Origin: Gemmobacter sp.
GTDB taxonomy: Bacteria > Pseudomonadota > Alphaproteobacteria > Rhodobacterales > Rhodobacteraceae
Direction: 5' to 3'
NCBI GenBank assembly: GCA_003509785.1
Contig: DOMY01000279.1
Location: forward strand, 1-12,762
DNA: 12,762 nucleotides
This document shows, in pieces, positions 6,021 to 12,762 of this stretch (its first letter is position 1; each line of letters begins with the position of its first letter). Position numbers and translations under genes: made by a program. The notes under the pieces are model-generated. The model had not been told where the DNA came from, did no database searches, and saw only the letters and a program-made list of their open reading frames with translations.

Positions 6021-7288
6021 ACGCCGCCCTCGTTTTCGCGCTTGTTGCGCTGTTCGTGCTGTCTGTTCCGGTCGCCGTGTCGATCGGTCTGGCCTCCGTC
6101 TTTGGCATCGCCTTCTTTTCCAACCTGCCACTGCTGGTCGTGCCGCAGAAGATCTTCACCAGCCTTGACAGCTTTCCGCTGCTGGCGGTGCCGTTCTTCA
6201 TCCTGGCGGGCAATCTGATGACGCATGGCGGCGTCTCGCGCCGTCTGGTCGATTTTGCCAAATCGCTGGTGGGCGGGATGCAGGGCGGGCTGGCAAGCTC
6301 TTGCGTCATCACCTGCATGATCTTCGCCGCCATCTCTGGCTCGTCGGTCGCCACCACCTTCGCCATCGGCGCGATTCTGATCCCGGCCATGGTGCGGCAC
6401 GGCTACCCCACGCCGGTCGCGGCCACCATTCAGGCCGCCTCTGCCGAACTGGGGGTCATCATCCCGCCCTCGGTGCCGATGATCGTCTATGCGGTCTCGA
6501 CCGAAACCTCGGTCACCCAGCTGTTCATGGCGGGCATCGGGCCGGGCATCCTAGTGGCAACCATGCTGATCATCATGGTGCAGATCTGGTGCCGCATCAA
6601 AGGCTATGGCAAGCAGGATGGCGATCAGCGCCTGTCGGTTGTCATCAGCACACGCAATGCGATCTGGGCACTGATGCTGCCCGTCATCATTCTGGGCGGC
6701 ATCTATGGTGGCATCTTCACCCCGACAGAGGCGGCAGCGGTTTCCGTGGTCTATGCCCTGCTGATCGGCATGTTTGTCTACCGCGAACTGAAACCGGCCG
6801 ATCTGCCTGCAATCTTCCGCAGCTCGGTGGTTTCCACCGGCGCCATCATGCTCATCATCGGGGCGGCGGGTCTGTTTTCCTTCCTCGTCAGCCTGTCTGG
6901 CCTGCCCACCACCATTGGCGACTGGGCACAGGGCCGGTTCGACAGCGCATGGCAGTTCCTGCTGTTCGTGAACGTGCTGCTGCTGTTCGTCGGCATGTTC
7001 GTCGAAACCTCGGCGGCCATTCTGGTGCTTGGCCCGATCCTGGCCCCCATCGCCATCGGCTATGGTGTCGATCCGGTGCATTTCGGCATCGTCATCATCG
7101 TCAACCTGGCCATGGGCATGATTACCCCGCCGCTTGGGGTGAACCTGTTCGCCGCCGCCTCTGTCGCAGGGATCCCCGTGCAGCGCATGTTCCGCGCGCT
7201 TCTGGTGCCCGTGGGCACCGTGGTTCTGGCGCTGATGCTCATCACCTATGTCCCGCAGATCAGCCTTTTCCTGCGCGAAAGCTGGTAA
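6017..7288 (+). CDS. dctM: TRAP transporter large membrane subunit (DctM family)
   Basis: A 423-aa, about 12-helix inner-membrane permease that carries substrate with sodium. Visible family blocks: an N-terminal PVAVSIGLASVFG, the conserved ISGSSVATTFAIGAILIPAM (about 112-131), the SAELGVIIPPSVPMIVYAVS (about 145-164) signature, the GIFTPTEAAAVSVVYALLIG block, and the C-terminal GMITPPLGVNLF repeat of the first half. Length is normal for the family. It shares ATGA with dctQ and its stop is 9 nt before the next gene, so transport and catabolic genes are in one transcript. Confidence 0.97.
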   Translation: MNAALVFALVALFVLSVPVAVSIGLASVFGIAFFSNLPLLVVPQKIFTSLDSFPLLAVPFFILAGNLMTHGGVSRRLVDFAKSLVGGMQGGLASSCVITCMIFAAISGSSVATTFAIGAILIPAMVRHGYPTPVAATIQAASAELGVIIPPSVPMIVYAVSTETSVTQLFMAGIGPGILVATMLIIMVQIWCRIKGYGKQDGDQRLSVVISTRNAIWALMLPVIILGGIYGGIFTPTEAAAVSVVYALLIGMFVYRELKPADLPAIFRSSVVSTGAIMLIIGAAGLFSFLVSLSGLPTTIGDWAQGRFDSAWQFLLFVNVLLLFVGMFVETSAAILVLGPILAPIAIGYGVDPVHFGIVIIVNLAMGMITPPLGVNLFAAASVAGIPVQRMFRALLVPVGTVVLALMLITYVPQISLFLRESW

Positions 7289-7297
7289 GGAAAGCCG

Positions 7298-8329
7298 ATG
7301 CCAAGCCATAGCGACATCGAACGCACCGCCCGCGCCGCATTGCGCCGCGCGGGCGTGCCCCCGGCACAGGCGGCCCTGCAGACCGAACTGCTGCTGGAGG
7401 CCGAACTGCGCGGCACCGCATCCCACGGATTGCTGCGTCTGCCCCGCGTGATCGAACGCATCACCAATGGCGTCACCGATCCGCTGGCCACCGGCCTGCA
7501 CTATTGGGCAGGCGAGGCGCTGCTGCGCGTCGATGGCGCCCAGGGGCTTGGCCCCGTGGTGGCGATGCAGGCGCTGGATGCGGCGGCCGAACGCCTGCCC
7601 CGCATGGGCAGCGTGACCGTGGCGATCCGCAACTGCGATCATCTGGGGATGCTTGCCTTCTACGCCGAAAAGATGGCCGCCCGCGGCATCGTCCTTCTGG
7701 GTTTCACGGTCAGCGAGGCGCTGGTCCACCCCTGGGGCGGGCGCCGCGCCATGATCGGCACCAATCCCATTGCCATCGGCGTGCCCGCCGAGCCGCAGCC
7801 CTTCGTCGTCGATCTGGCCACCAGCGAGGTCTCGATGGGCAAGATCCACGATCACGCAAATCGGGGCGTGCCGATCCCGCCGGGCTGGGCGCTGGATGCA
7901 GCGGGCGAACCCACCACCGATGCCACCGCAGCCAAGGCCGGGGCCATCGCGCCCTTCGGTGCCGCCAAGGGCTATGCGCTGGGCCTTGGCTTTGAACTGC
8001 TGGTTTCGGCACTTTGTGCCTCGGCGCTGGGCCGCGATGTGCGCGGCACGCTGGATTCCGATCAGCCCTGCAACAAGGGCGATGTCTTCATCCTGTTCAG
8101 CCCGCAGGACGGCATGGCGCAGCAGATCGGCGCCTGGCTGGATGTCCTGCGCCATTCGCCCCCGGCCGATCCGGCCCAGCCGGTCCGCATCCCCGGGGAT
8201 CGCGCGCAGCAGACGCGCGCCCGGCGCGCCGGCGCCGAAATCGCCTTGCCCGCCGACATATGGACCCAGATCCGCCGCCTGTCCGGCGATACGGAACCTG
8301 CAGAAAAGGAGGCCGATCATGCGCCTTGA
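7298..8329 (+). CDS. Malate/L-lactate dehydrogenase (LDH2) family oxidoreductase
   Basis: A 343-aa cytoplasmic NAD(P)-dependent enzyme of the LDH2/MDG2 family, which includes malate, L-lactate, L-sulfolactate, ureidoglycolate and 2,3-diketogulonate dehydrogenases/reductases; the usual reaction interconverts a 2-hydroxyacid and a 2-oxoacid. Visible hallmarks: TASHGLLRLPR with His43, NCDHLGMLAFY with catalytic-type His115 and Tyr122, GTNPIAIGVPA (154-164), VDLATSEVSMGK (171-182), IPPGWALDAAGEPTTD (193-208), and PFGAAKGYALGLGFELL with Lys224. An AAGGA site precedes the ATG, 9 nt after dctM. The last 50 residues form a charged tail (rich in Arg, Ala and Glu). The stop lies inside the start region of the next gene (11-nt overlap). 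Substrate is unknown; a 2-hydroxyacid derived from the imported compound is likely. Confidence 0.93.
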   Translation: MPSHSDIERTARAALRRAGVPPAQAALQTELLLEAELRGTASHGLLRLPRVIERITNGVTDPLATGLHYWAGEALLRVDGAQGLGPVVAMQALDAAAERLPRMGSVTVAIRNCDHLGMLAFYAEKMAARGIVLLGFTVSEALVHPWGGRRAMIGTNPIAIGVPAEPQPFVVDLATSEVSMGKIHDHANRGVPIPPGWALDAAGEPTTDATAAKAGAIAPFGAAKGYALGLGFELLVSALCASALGRDVRGTLDSDQPCNKGDVFILFSPQDGMAQQIGAWLDVLRHSPPADPAQPVRIPGDRAQQTRARRAGAEIALPADIWTQIRRLSGDTEPAEKEADHAP

Positions 8330-9539
8330 TTACGGGGTGCTTCGTGCGCCCACCCGAATCCTGTTTGGTTCCGGCCAGCGCGCCGCGCTCGGCCGCGTGG
8401 CCGCCGAACTGGGCCGTCGCGTGCTGGTCTGCACCGACACCCGCTTTGCCGCCACGCCTGAAATGGCCGCCATCCGTGAAGATCTGGCCGGGCAGGGGCT
8501 TCAGGTCGCGGTGTTCGACCGGACCGAAGCCGAACTGCCGCTGGCCGGTATTCTGGAATGTGCTGCCCAATACCGCAGCTTCAACCCGGATGTGATCGTG
8601 GGGCTGGGCGGTGGCAGCTGCCTCGACATGGCGAAACTGGTCAGCCTGCTGCTCAGCCATGAAGGCCCGCTCAGCACATATTATGGCGAGTTCAAGGTGC
8701 CCGGCCCGGTGCGCCCGATCATCGCCATCCCCACCACCGCAGGCACCGGCAGCGAGGCCACGCCGGTGGCCGTGCTGGGCGACCCGGAACGCGCGATGAA
8801 AGTGGGCATCTCCAGCCCGCATCTGATCCCGCATACCGCGATCTGCGACCCGGATCTGACGCTGACCTGTCCGCGCGGGCTGACGGCGATTTCCGGCGCC
8901 GATGCGCTGGCCCATGCGGTGGAATGTTTCGCCGCCGTCGCCCGCCCCGGCGATCCGGAACTGGCGCTGAACCGGGTGTTCGTGGGCAAGAACGCCCTGG
9001 GCGATGAACTTGGCCTGTCGTCCATCCGCCTGCTGTTCGCCCATCTGGCCCGCGCGGTGGAGGATGGCCAGGATATCGCGGCGCGGTCCGGCGTCATGCT
9101 GGGCGCCACGCTGGCCGGGCTGGCCTTCGGCAGCGGCGGCACGGCGGCCGCCCATGCGCTGCAATATCCGGTGGGCGCCGAAACCCACAGCGCCCATGGG
9201 CTGGGTGTGGGCATCCTGCTGCCCCATACGATTGATTACAACCTGCCCGCCGCCGAAGCCGCCTATGCCGATATCGCCCGTGGCATCGGTGTTGCAGGCC
9301 CGGCAGACAGCGATGCCACGGCCGCCGCCGCCTTTGCCGCCGCCTTGCGTGCCCTTTTCGCGCAGATCGGCATCCCCGCCTCGATCACCGCTTTGGGGGT
9401 CGCCCCCGAAACGCTGGATCAGATGGCCGCGCTGGCGATGAGTGCCACCCGGCTTGTCGAAAACAACCCAAGGCCGCTCGATACTGCTGCCATGCGCAGC
9501 ATCCTGACCGCCGCGATGGAGACCCCGGCCCATGCCTGA
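8319..9539 (+). CDS. Iron-containing alcohol dehydrogenase (group III)
   Basis: A 406-aa cytoplasmic dehydrogenase of the Fe-ADH superfamily, oxidising a primary alcohol (for example a hydroxy-acid terminus) to an aldehyde, or a related reduction. The NAD-binding GLGGGSCLDMAK carries GGGS at 97-100, TTAGTGSEATP is at 139-149, and the metal ligands are intact: Asp195 and His199 in GADALAHAVE, His279 in AAAHALQYPV and His293 in THSAHG, with the canonical 14-residue spacing between the last two. About ten to twenty extra residues follow the first His region (ARPGDPELALNRVFVGKNA), more than in the commonest Fe-ADHs. AAAAGGAGG precedes the ATG at 8319, which overlaps the preceding gene by 11 nt. 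Fe-ADHs include 4-hydroxybutyrate dehydrogenases and maleylacetate reductases; together with the GabD-like neighbour, a 4-hydroxybutyrate-like route is one possibility, not shown. Confidence 0.94.
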   Translation: MRLDYGVLRAPTRILFGSGQRAALGRVAAELGRRVLVCTDTRFAATPEMAAIREDLAGQGLQVAVFDRTEAELPLAGILECAAQYRSFNPDVIVGLGGGSCLDMAKLVSLLLSHEGPLSTYYGEFKVPGPVRPIIAIPTTAGTGSEATPVAVLGDPERAMKVGISSPHLIPHTAICDPDLTLTCPRGLTAISGADALAHAVECFAAVARPGDPELALNRVFVGKNALGDELGLSSIRLLFAHLARAVEDGQDIAARSGVMLGATLAGLAFGSGGTAAAHALQYPVGAETHSAHGLGVGILLPHTIDYNLPAAEAAYADIARGIGVAGPADSDATAAAAFAAALRALFAQIGIPASITALGVAPETLDQMAALAMSATRLVENNPRPLDTAAMRSILTAAMETPAHA

Positions 9540-10986
9540 AGACATGACCCTGCAAAACCTTCCCACCGGCCTGTTCATTGGCGGCGCCTGGCGTCCCGGC
9601 AGCCGCCCCGGCCTGATCCCGGTCAGCAATCCGTCGGATGGCAGCGTGATTGCCGAAGTCGCCGATGCTGATGAATCGGATGCCCGCACGGCTGTCGATG
9701 CCGCATCCGCCGCCGCCAAAGGCTGGGCCGCCACCCCGCCGCGCGAAAGATCCGAAATCCTGCGCCGCTGCTGGGAGCTGATGCGCCGCGATGCCGAAGC
9801 GCTGGCCCGGCTCATCAGCCTGGAAAACGGCAAGGCGTTGAAGGATGCGCGGGGCGAGGTGGCCTATGCCGCCGAATTCTTCCGCTGGTTCGCCGAAGAG
9901 GCCGTGCGCGGTGCCGGCGATTTCGGCCTGGCGCCTTCGGGGGCGAACCGCATCCTGGTCACCTATCAGCCCATTGGCGTGTCGCTGCTCATCACGCCAT
10001 GGAACTTTCCCGCCGCCATGGCCACCCGCAAGATCGCCCCGGCGCTGGCGGCAGGCTGCACCTGCATCCTGAAACCGGCCACCGAAACCCCGCTGACCGC
10101 GCTGGCCGTCGCCGCGCTGCTGGCCGAGGCCGGGGTGCCTGCGGGTGTGGTGAACGTGCTGACCACCAGCACCACCGCCAAGGTGGTGAACACGATCCTC
10201 GATGATCCGCGTGTGCGCAAGGTCTCCTTCACCGGATCAACCGAGGTGGGCCGTGTGCTGCTGCGCAAGGCGGCGGATCAGGTTATCCATTCCTCGATGG
10301 AACTGGGCGGCAATGCGCCCTTCCTTGTGTTCGAGGATGCCGATCTGGATCGCGCGCTGGACGGGCTGATGGTGGCCAAGATGCGCAACGGCGGCGAGGC
10401 CTGCACGGCGGCAAACCGCATCTATGTGCAGCGCGGCATTGCCGAAACCTTTGCCTCACGGCTGGCCGAACGCATGGCCGCGCTGCGCGTCGGCCCGGGG
10501 GTGGAGGAGACCACCGATTGCGGCCCGCTGGTCAATGCGGGCGCGGTCAACAAGGTGGCCGAACTGGTGGATGACGCCGTGGCGCGCGGCGCAAAGGTGC
10601 TGTGCGGCGGCACGCGCGGCAGCGGGCCGGGGCATTTCTACCCGCCCACCGTGCTGGCCGATGTGCCCGATGAGGCCATCATCCGCCGGGAAGAGATCTT
10701 TGGCCCGGTGGCGCCGCTTTACACCTTCGACACCGAAGAAGAGGCGATCACCCGCGCCAATGATACCGAATACGGGCTGGTCGCCTATCTGTTCACCCGC
10801 GATCTGGCCCGTGGCCTGCGCGTGTCCGAGGCGCTGGAGGCCGGGATGGTGGCACTGAACCGTGGCCTCGTCTCTGATCCGGCGGCGCCATTCGGCGGGG
10901 TCAAGCAATCCGGTCTGGGGCGCGAAGGCGCACATCACGGGATGCTGGAATTCATGGAAGCCAAATACATCGCCACCGATTGGTGA
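9532..10986 (+). CDS. Aldehyde dehydrogenase, succinate-semialdehyde dehydrogenase (GabD)-like
   Basis: A 484-aa NAD(P)-dependent aldehyde dehydrogenase resembling the GabD group. Key residues: Asn158 in TPWNFPAAM, Lys181 in LKPATETP, SFTGSTEVGR (232-241), Glu257 in MELGGN, Cys291 in GEACTAANR, EEIFGPV, and PFGGVKQSGLGREGAHHG near the C-terminus. The GGN (rather than GGK) after Glu257 and the GEACTAANR block are GabD-like. It would oxidise the aldehyde made by the neighbouring alcohol dehydrogenase. ATG 9532 overlaps the upstream stop by 8 nt and has GGAG 11 nt upstream; a second in-frame ATG (9544) is a less supported alternative. The assignment to succinate semialdehyde is by family likeness only; the true substrate may be a substituted aldehyde. 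Confidence 0.94.
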   Translation: MPEDMTLQNLPTGLFIGGAWRPGSRPGLIPVSNPSDGSVIAEVADADESDARTAVDAASAAAKGWAATPPRERSEILRRCWELMRRDAEALARLISLENGKALKDARGEVAYAAEFFRWFAEEAVRGAGDFGLAPSGANRILVTYQPIGVSLLITPWNFPAAMATRKIAPALAAGCTCILKPATETPLTALAVAALLAEAGVPAGVVNVLTTSTTAKVVNTILDDPRVRKVSFTGSTEVGRVLLRKAADQVIHSSMELGGNAPFLVFEDADLDRALDGLMVAKMRNGGEACTAANRIYVQRGIAETFASRLAERMAALRVGPGVEETTDCGPLVNAGAVNKVAELVDDAVARGAKVLCGGTRGSGPGHFYPPTVLADVPDEAIIRREEIFGPVAPLYTFDTEEEAITRANDTEYGLVAYLFTRDLARGLRVSEALEAGMVALNRGLVSDPAAPFGGVKQSGLGREGAHHGMLEFMEAKYIATDW

Positions 10987-11000
10987 TGCAGGAGAAGATG

Positions 11001-12086
11001 ATGAAACGCTACACAATCGCCACCATCGAAGGCGACGGCATCGGCCCCGAAGTCACCCAGGCCACGATGCAGGTGCTGCGCGCCGCTGCGGGCCATGATC
11101 TGCTGTCGTTCCAGATGCTGGATGGCGGCGCCGGCCATTATCAGAAGACCGGCCAGGTTCTGCCCGAAGACACGTTCGCCGCCTGCCGCGATGCCGATGC
11201 CATCCTGCATGGCGCGGCGGGCCTGCCCGGCGTGGTCTACCCCGATGGCACAGAAGTCGGCAACGACCTGCATCTGCGGCTGCGCTTCCGGCTGGATCTT
11301 TACGCCAATGTCCGCCCCGTGAAACTGCTGCCCGGCGTGGTCTCGCCCCTGCGCGGTTTCGATGGCGGCGGCATTGATTATGTGATCGTGCGCGAAAACA
11401 CCGAGGGGCTTTATGCCAGCCGCGGCGCGGGCGTGCTGCTGCGCGGCGAAATGGCCTCCGACAGTCTGGTGATTACCCGCAAGGGCACCGAGCGCGTGGC
11501 CGAATTCGCCTTCCGTCTGGCGGAATCGCGTAACGGCGCCCTGCGCGACGGCAAGCGCCGTGTCACCGTCTGCGACAAGGCCAATATCCTGCGCAGCTAT
11601 GCCTTCTTCCGCGCCATTTGCGACGAGGTTCACACCCGCCACCCGACAGTCGAGATCGACTATGCCTATGCCGATGCCATCACCGTTCACATGGTGAAAC
11701 GGCCGAACTTTTACGATGTGATCGTGGCCGAAAACATGTTCGGGGACATCATCTCCGATCTGGGCGCGGCGACGGCGGGCGGCATGGGCATTTCACCCTC
11801 GGGGGAAATCGGCGATGACCACGCATTGTTCCAGGGCGCGCATGGTTCCGCCCCCGATATCGCCGGGCAGGATGCGGCAAGCCCGATTGCCACGGTTCTG
11901 TCTGGCGTGATGATGCTGCGCTGGCTGGGCGACCGGCATGGCGATGCCCGGCTTTACGAAGCCGCAGCGCGGGTTGAACAGGCGGTGGAAACCGTTCTGG
12001 CCGAACGCATCGCCGTGCCGCGCGATCTGGGCGGCACGGCACGCTGCAGCGAAGTGGCTGATGCCCTGTGCCGTGTTCTGGCCTGA
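11001..12086 (+). CDS. Isopropylmalate/tartrate/malate-type beta-decarboxylating dehydrogenase
   Basis: A 361-aa cytoplasmic NAD-dependent enzyme of the isocitrate/isopropylmalate dehydrogenase family. It oxidises a malate-like 2-hydroxy diacid and decarboxylates it. Visible: IEGDGIGPEV (9-18), substrate arginines in RFRLDLYANVRP (Arg95, Arg105) and VIVRENTEGLY (Arg131, Tyr138), catalytic Lys193 in CDKANIL, metal aspartates Asp225, Asp249 and Asp253, and HGSAPDIAG (281-289), whose Asp-Ile pair is typical of NAD-specific members. The loop AAGLPGVVYPDGTEVG replaces the AVGGPKW loop of true LeuB, making leucine biosynthesis unlikely; tartrate, D-malate or an alkyl-malate is more likely. The second of two adjacent ATGs (11001) is chosen: AGGAG lies 6 nt upstream. 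It begins 14 nt after the GabD-like gene. Confidence 0.9.
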   Translation: MKRYTIATIEGDGIGPEVTQATMQVLRAAAGHDLLSFQMLDGGAGHYQKTGQVLPEDTFAACRDADAILHGAAGLPGVVYPDGTEVGNDLHLRLRFRLDLYANVRPVKLLPGVVSPLRGFDGGGIDYVIVRENTEGLYASRGAGVLLRGEMASDSLVITRKGTERVAEFAFRLAESRNGALRDGKRRVTVCDKANILRSYAFFRAICDEVHTRHPTVEIDYAYADAITVHMVKRPNFYDVIVAENMFGDIISDLGAATAGGMGISPSGEIGDDHALFQGAHGSAPDIAGQDAASPIATVLSGVMMLRWLGDRHGDARLYEAAARVEQAVETVLAERIAVPRDLGGTARCSEVADALCRVLA

Positions 12087-12096
12087 GGAGGCAATG

Positions 12097-12762
12097 ATGA
12101 CCAAACCGAAGGTAGGCATGGTGGGCGTGGGCCTGATGGGCCATGGCATCGCCCGCAATATCGTGACCAAGGGCTGGCCGCTGGGCTATCTGCGCCATCC
12201 CGGCAACCAGCCGACAGACGATCTGGATGCCGCGGGCGCCCGGGGCTGGGATAGTGCCGCCGAAATGGCGACGGCCTGCGATGTGGTTCTGCTCTGCGTT
12301 ACCGGCACCCCGCAGGTCGAAGATGTGCTGCTGGGTTCGGGCGGTGTGCTGGCGGCGCTGCGGCCCGGCACCGTGATCGTGGATTGCTCGACCGCAATCC
12401 CCGAATCTACTATCGCCCTGGCCGCAAAGGTCGCGGCGGCAGGCGGGCGCTTCGTCGATGCCGCCATGACCCGCACCCCGAAAGAAGCGGCCGAGGGGCG
12501 GCTGAACCTGCTGATCGGCGGCCATGATGATACGGTGGCCGAGCTGACACCGCTGCTGGAATCGTTTTCGGAAAACCGCTTTCACGCAGGCCCGCCCGGC
12601 GCCGGGCACCGGCTGAAACTACTTCACAACTTTGTTTCGCTGGGCACGGTCACGCTGATATCCGAAGCGGCCGCCTGTGCGCGCCGGGCGGGGATCGCGG
12701 ATTCGGTTCTGGTGGATTGCCTGCGGCGCGGTGGCGGCCATGGCGCGGCGCTGGACAGGCTC
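12097..12762 (+). CDS. Beta-hydroxyacid dehydrogenase (HIBADH family), 3' end off window
   Basis: The first 222 residues of a 3-hydroxyacid dehydrogenase of the HIBADH/tartronate-semialdehyde-reductase superfamily (full length normally about 290). The Rossmann motif GVGLMGHGIARNI sits at residues 10-22, the substrate-binding DCSTAIP at 96-102, and the catalytic region GAGHRLKLLHNF holds Lys174 and Asn178. The canonical Asp-Ala-Pro-Val-Ser-Gly-Gly segment is replaced by DAAMTRTPKEAAEG (121-134), and the Asn before the catalytic Asn is His177. Such divergence marks a separate subfamily with an unknown substrate. It starts 10 nt after the preceding gene with GAGGAGG; of two adjacent ATGs the second has the better spacing. 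It continues the same operon past the right edge, so more pathway genes may follow. Confidence 0.88.
   Translation, partial: MTKPKVGMVGVGLMGHGIARNIVTKGWPLGYLRHPGNQPTDDLDAAGARGWDSAAEMATACDVVLLCVTGTPQVEDVLLGSGGVLAALRPGTVIVDCSTAIPESTIALAAKVAAAGGRFVDAAMTRTPKEAAEGRLNLLIGGHDDTVAELTPLLESFSENRFHAGPPGAGHRLKLLHNFVSLGTVTLISEAAACARRAGIADSVLVDCLRRGGGHGAALDRL

Noticed and set aside
7770..8318. Possible N-terminal extension of the Fe-ADH in its own frame
   Set aside because: The extension would overlap the LDH2-family gene in another frame and is Pro/Arg/Ser-rich without domain; AAAAGGAGG directly precedes the ATG at 8319.
6551..8320. Long minus-strand open frame of 589 codons across dctM and the LDH2-family gene
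   Set aside because: It lies antisense to two genes with clear family motifs, is rich in His, Asp, Gln and Arg as expected of shadow frames in G+C-rich DNA, and shows no domain.
8097..9833. Long minus-strand open frame antisense to the Fe-ADH
   Set aside because: Low-complexity, Arg/Gly/Gln-rich translation and complete overlap with a motif-bearing gene; a shadow.

Overview
The window is high-GC DNA and looks like the chromosome of an alphaproteobacterium of the Rhodobacter/Paracoccus type. The reasons are strong G/C preference at third codon positions, a TRAP transporter locus, a cspA gene followed by a small basic protein in an arrangement common in that order, and remnants of a gene-transfer-agent (GTA)-type tail gene. 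The assignment to this group is inferred.

Layout. (1) 1 to about 1180 is a graveyard of gene pieces: the C-terminal part of a PotC-type ABC permease whose 5' half is missing, an unidentified protein fragment, the C-terminal end of a GTA-like baseplate 'megatron' protein carrying two one-base deletions, and the N-terminal part of an M15-type peptidase joined head-on to it. (2) 1187-1746 (minus strand) holds cspA and a small 81-aa gene, separated by a good intrinsic terminator; cspA has a leader with three consecutive hairpins. (3) 1919-2139 holds no gene. (4) 2140-4350 (minus strand) is a GntR/FCD regulator followed by an aldehyde dehydrogenase. (5) 4351-4492 is the divergent control region with a repeated, partly palindromic A/T-rich operator candidate. 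(6) 4493 to the right edge is a tightly packed plus-strand operon: TRAP transporter dctP-dctQ-dctM, an LDH2-family 2-hydroxyacid dehydrogenase, an iron-type alcohol dehydrogenase, a GabD-like aldehyde dehydrogenase, an NAD-type isopropylmalate/tartrate-dehydrogenase-like enzyme, and a beta-hydroxyacid dehydrogenase cut by the window end. From dctQ onward genes overlap by 4-11 nt or are separated by at most 14 nt.

How it works together (inference). The TRAP system imports an organic acid; the GntR/FCD protein most likely senses the substrate or an intermediate and controls both arms; six different dehydrogenases (two aldehyde dehydrogenases included) then oxidise the carbon skeleton, plausibly through alcohol to aldehyde to acid, 2-hydroxyacid to 2-oxoacid, oxidative decarboxylation of a malate-like diacid, and a 3-hydroxyacid step. 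I cannot name the substrate from sequence alone. This uncharacterised enzyme combination is the most interesting content of the window.
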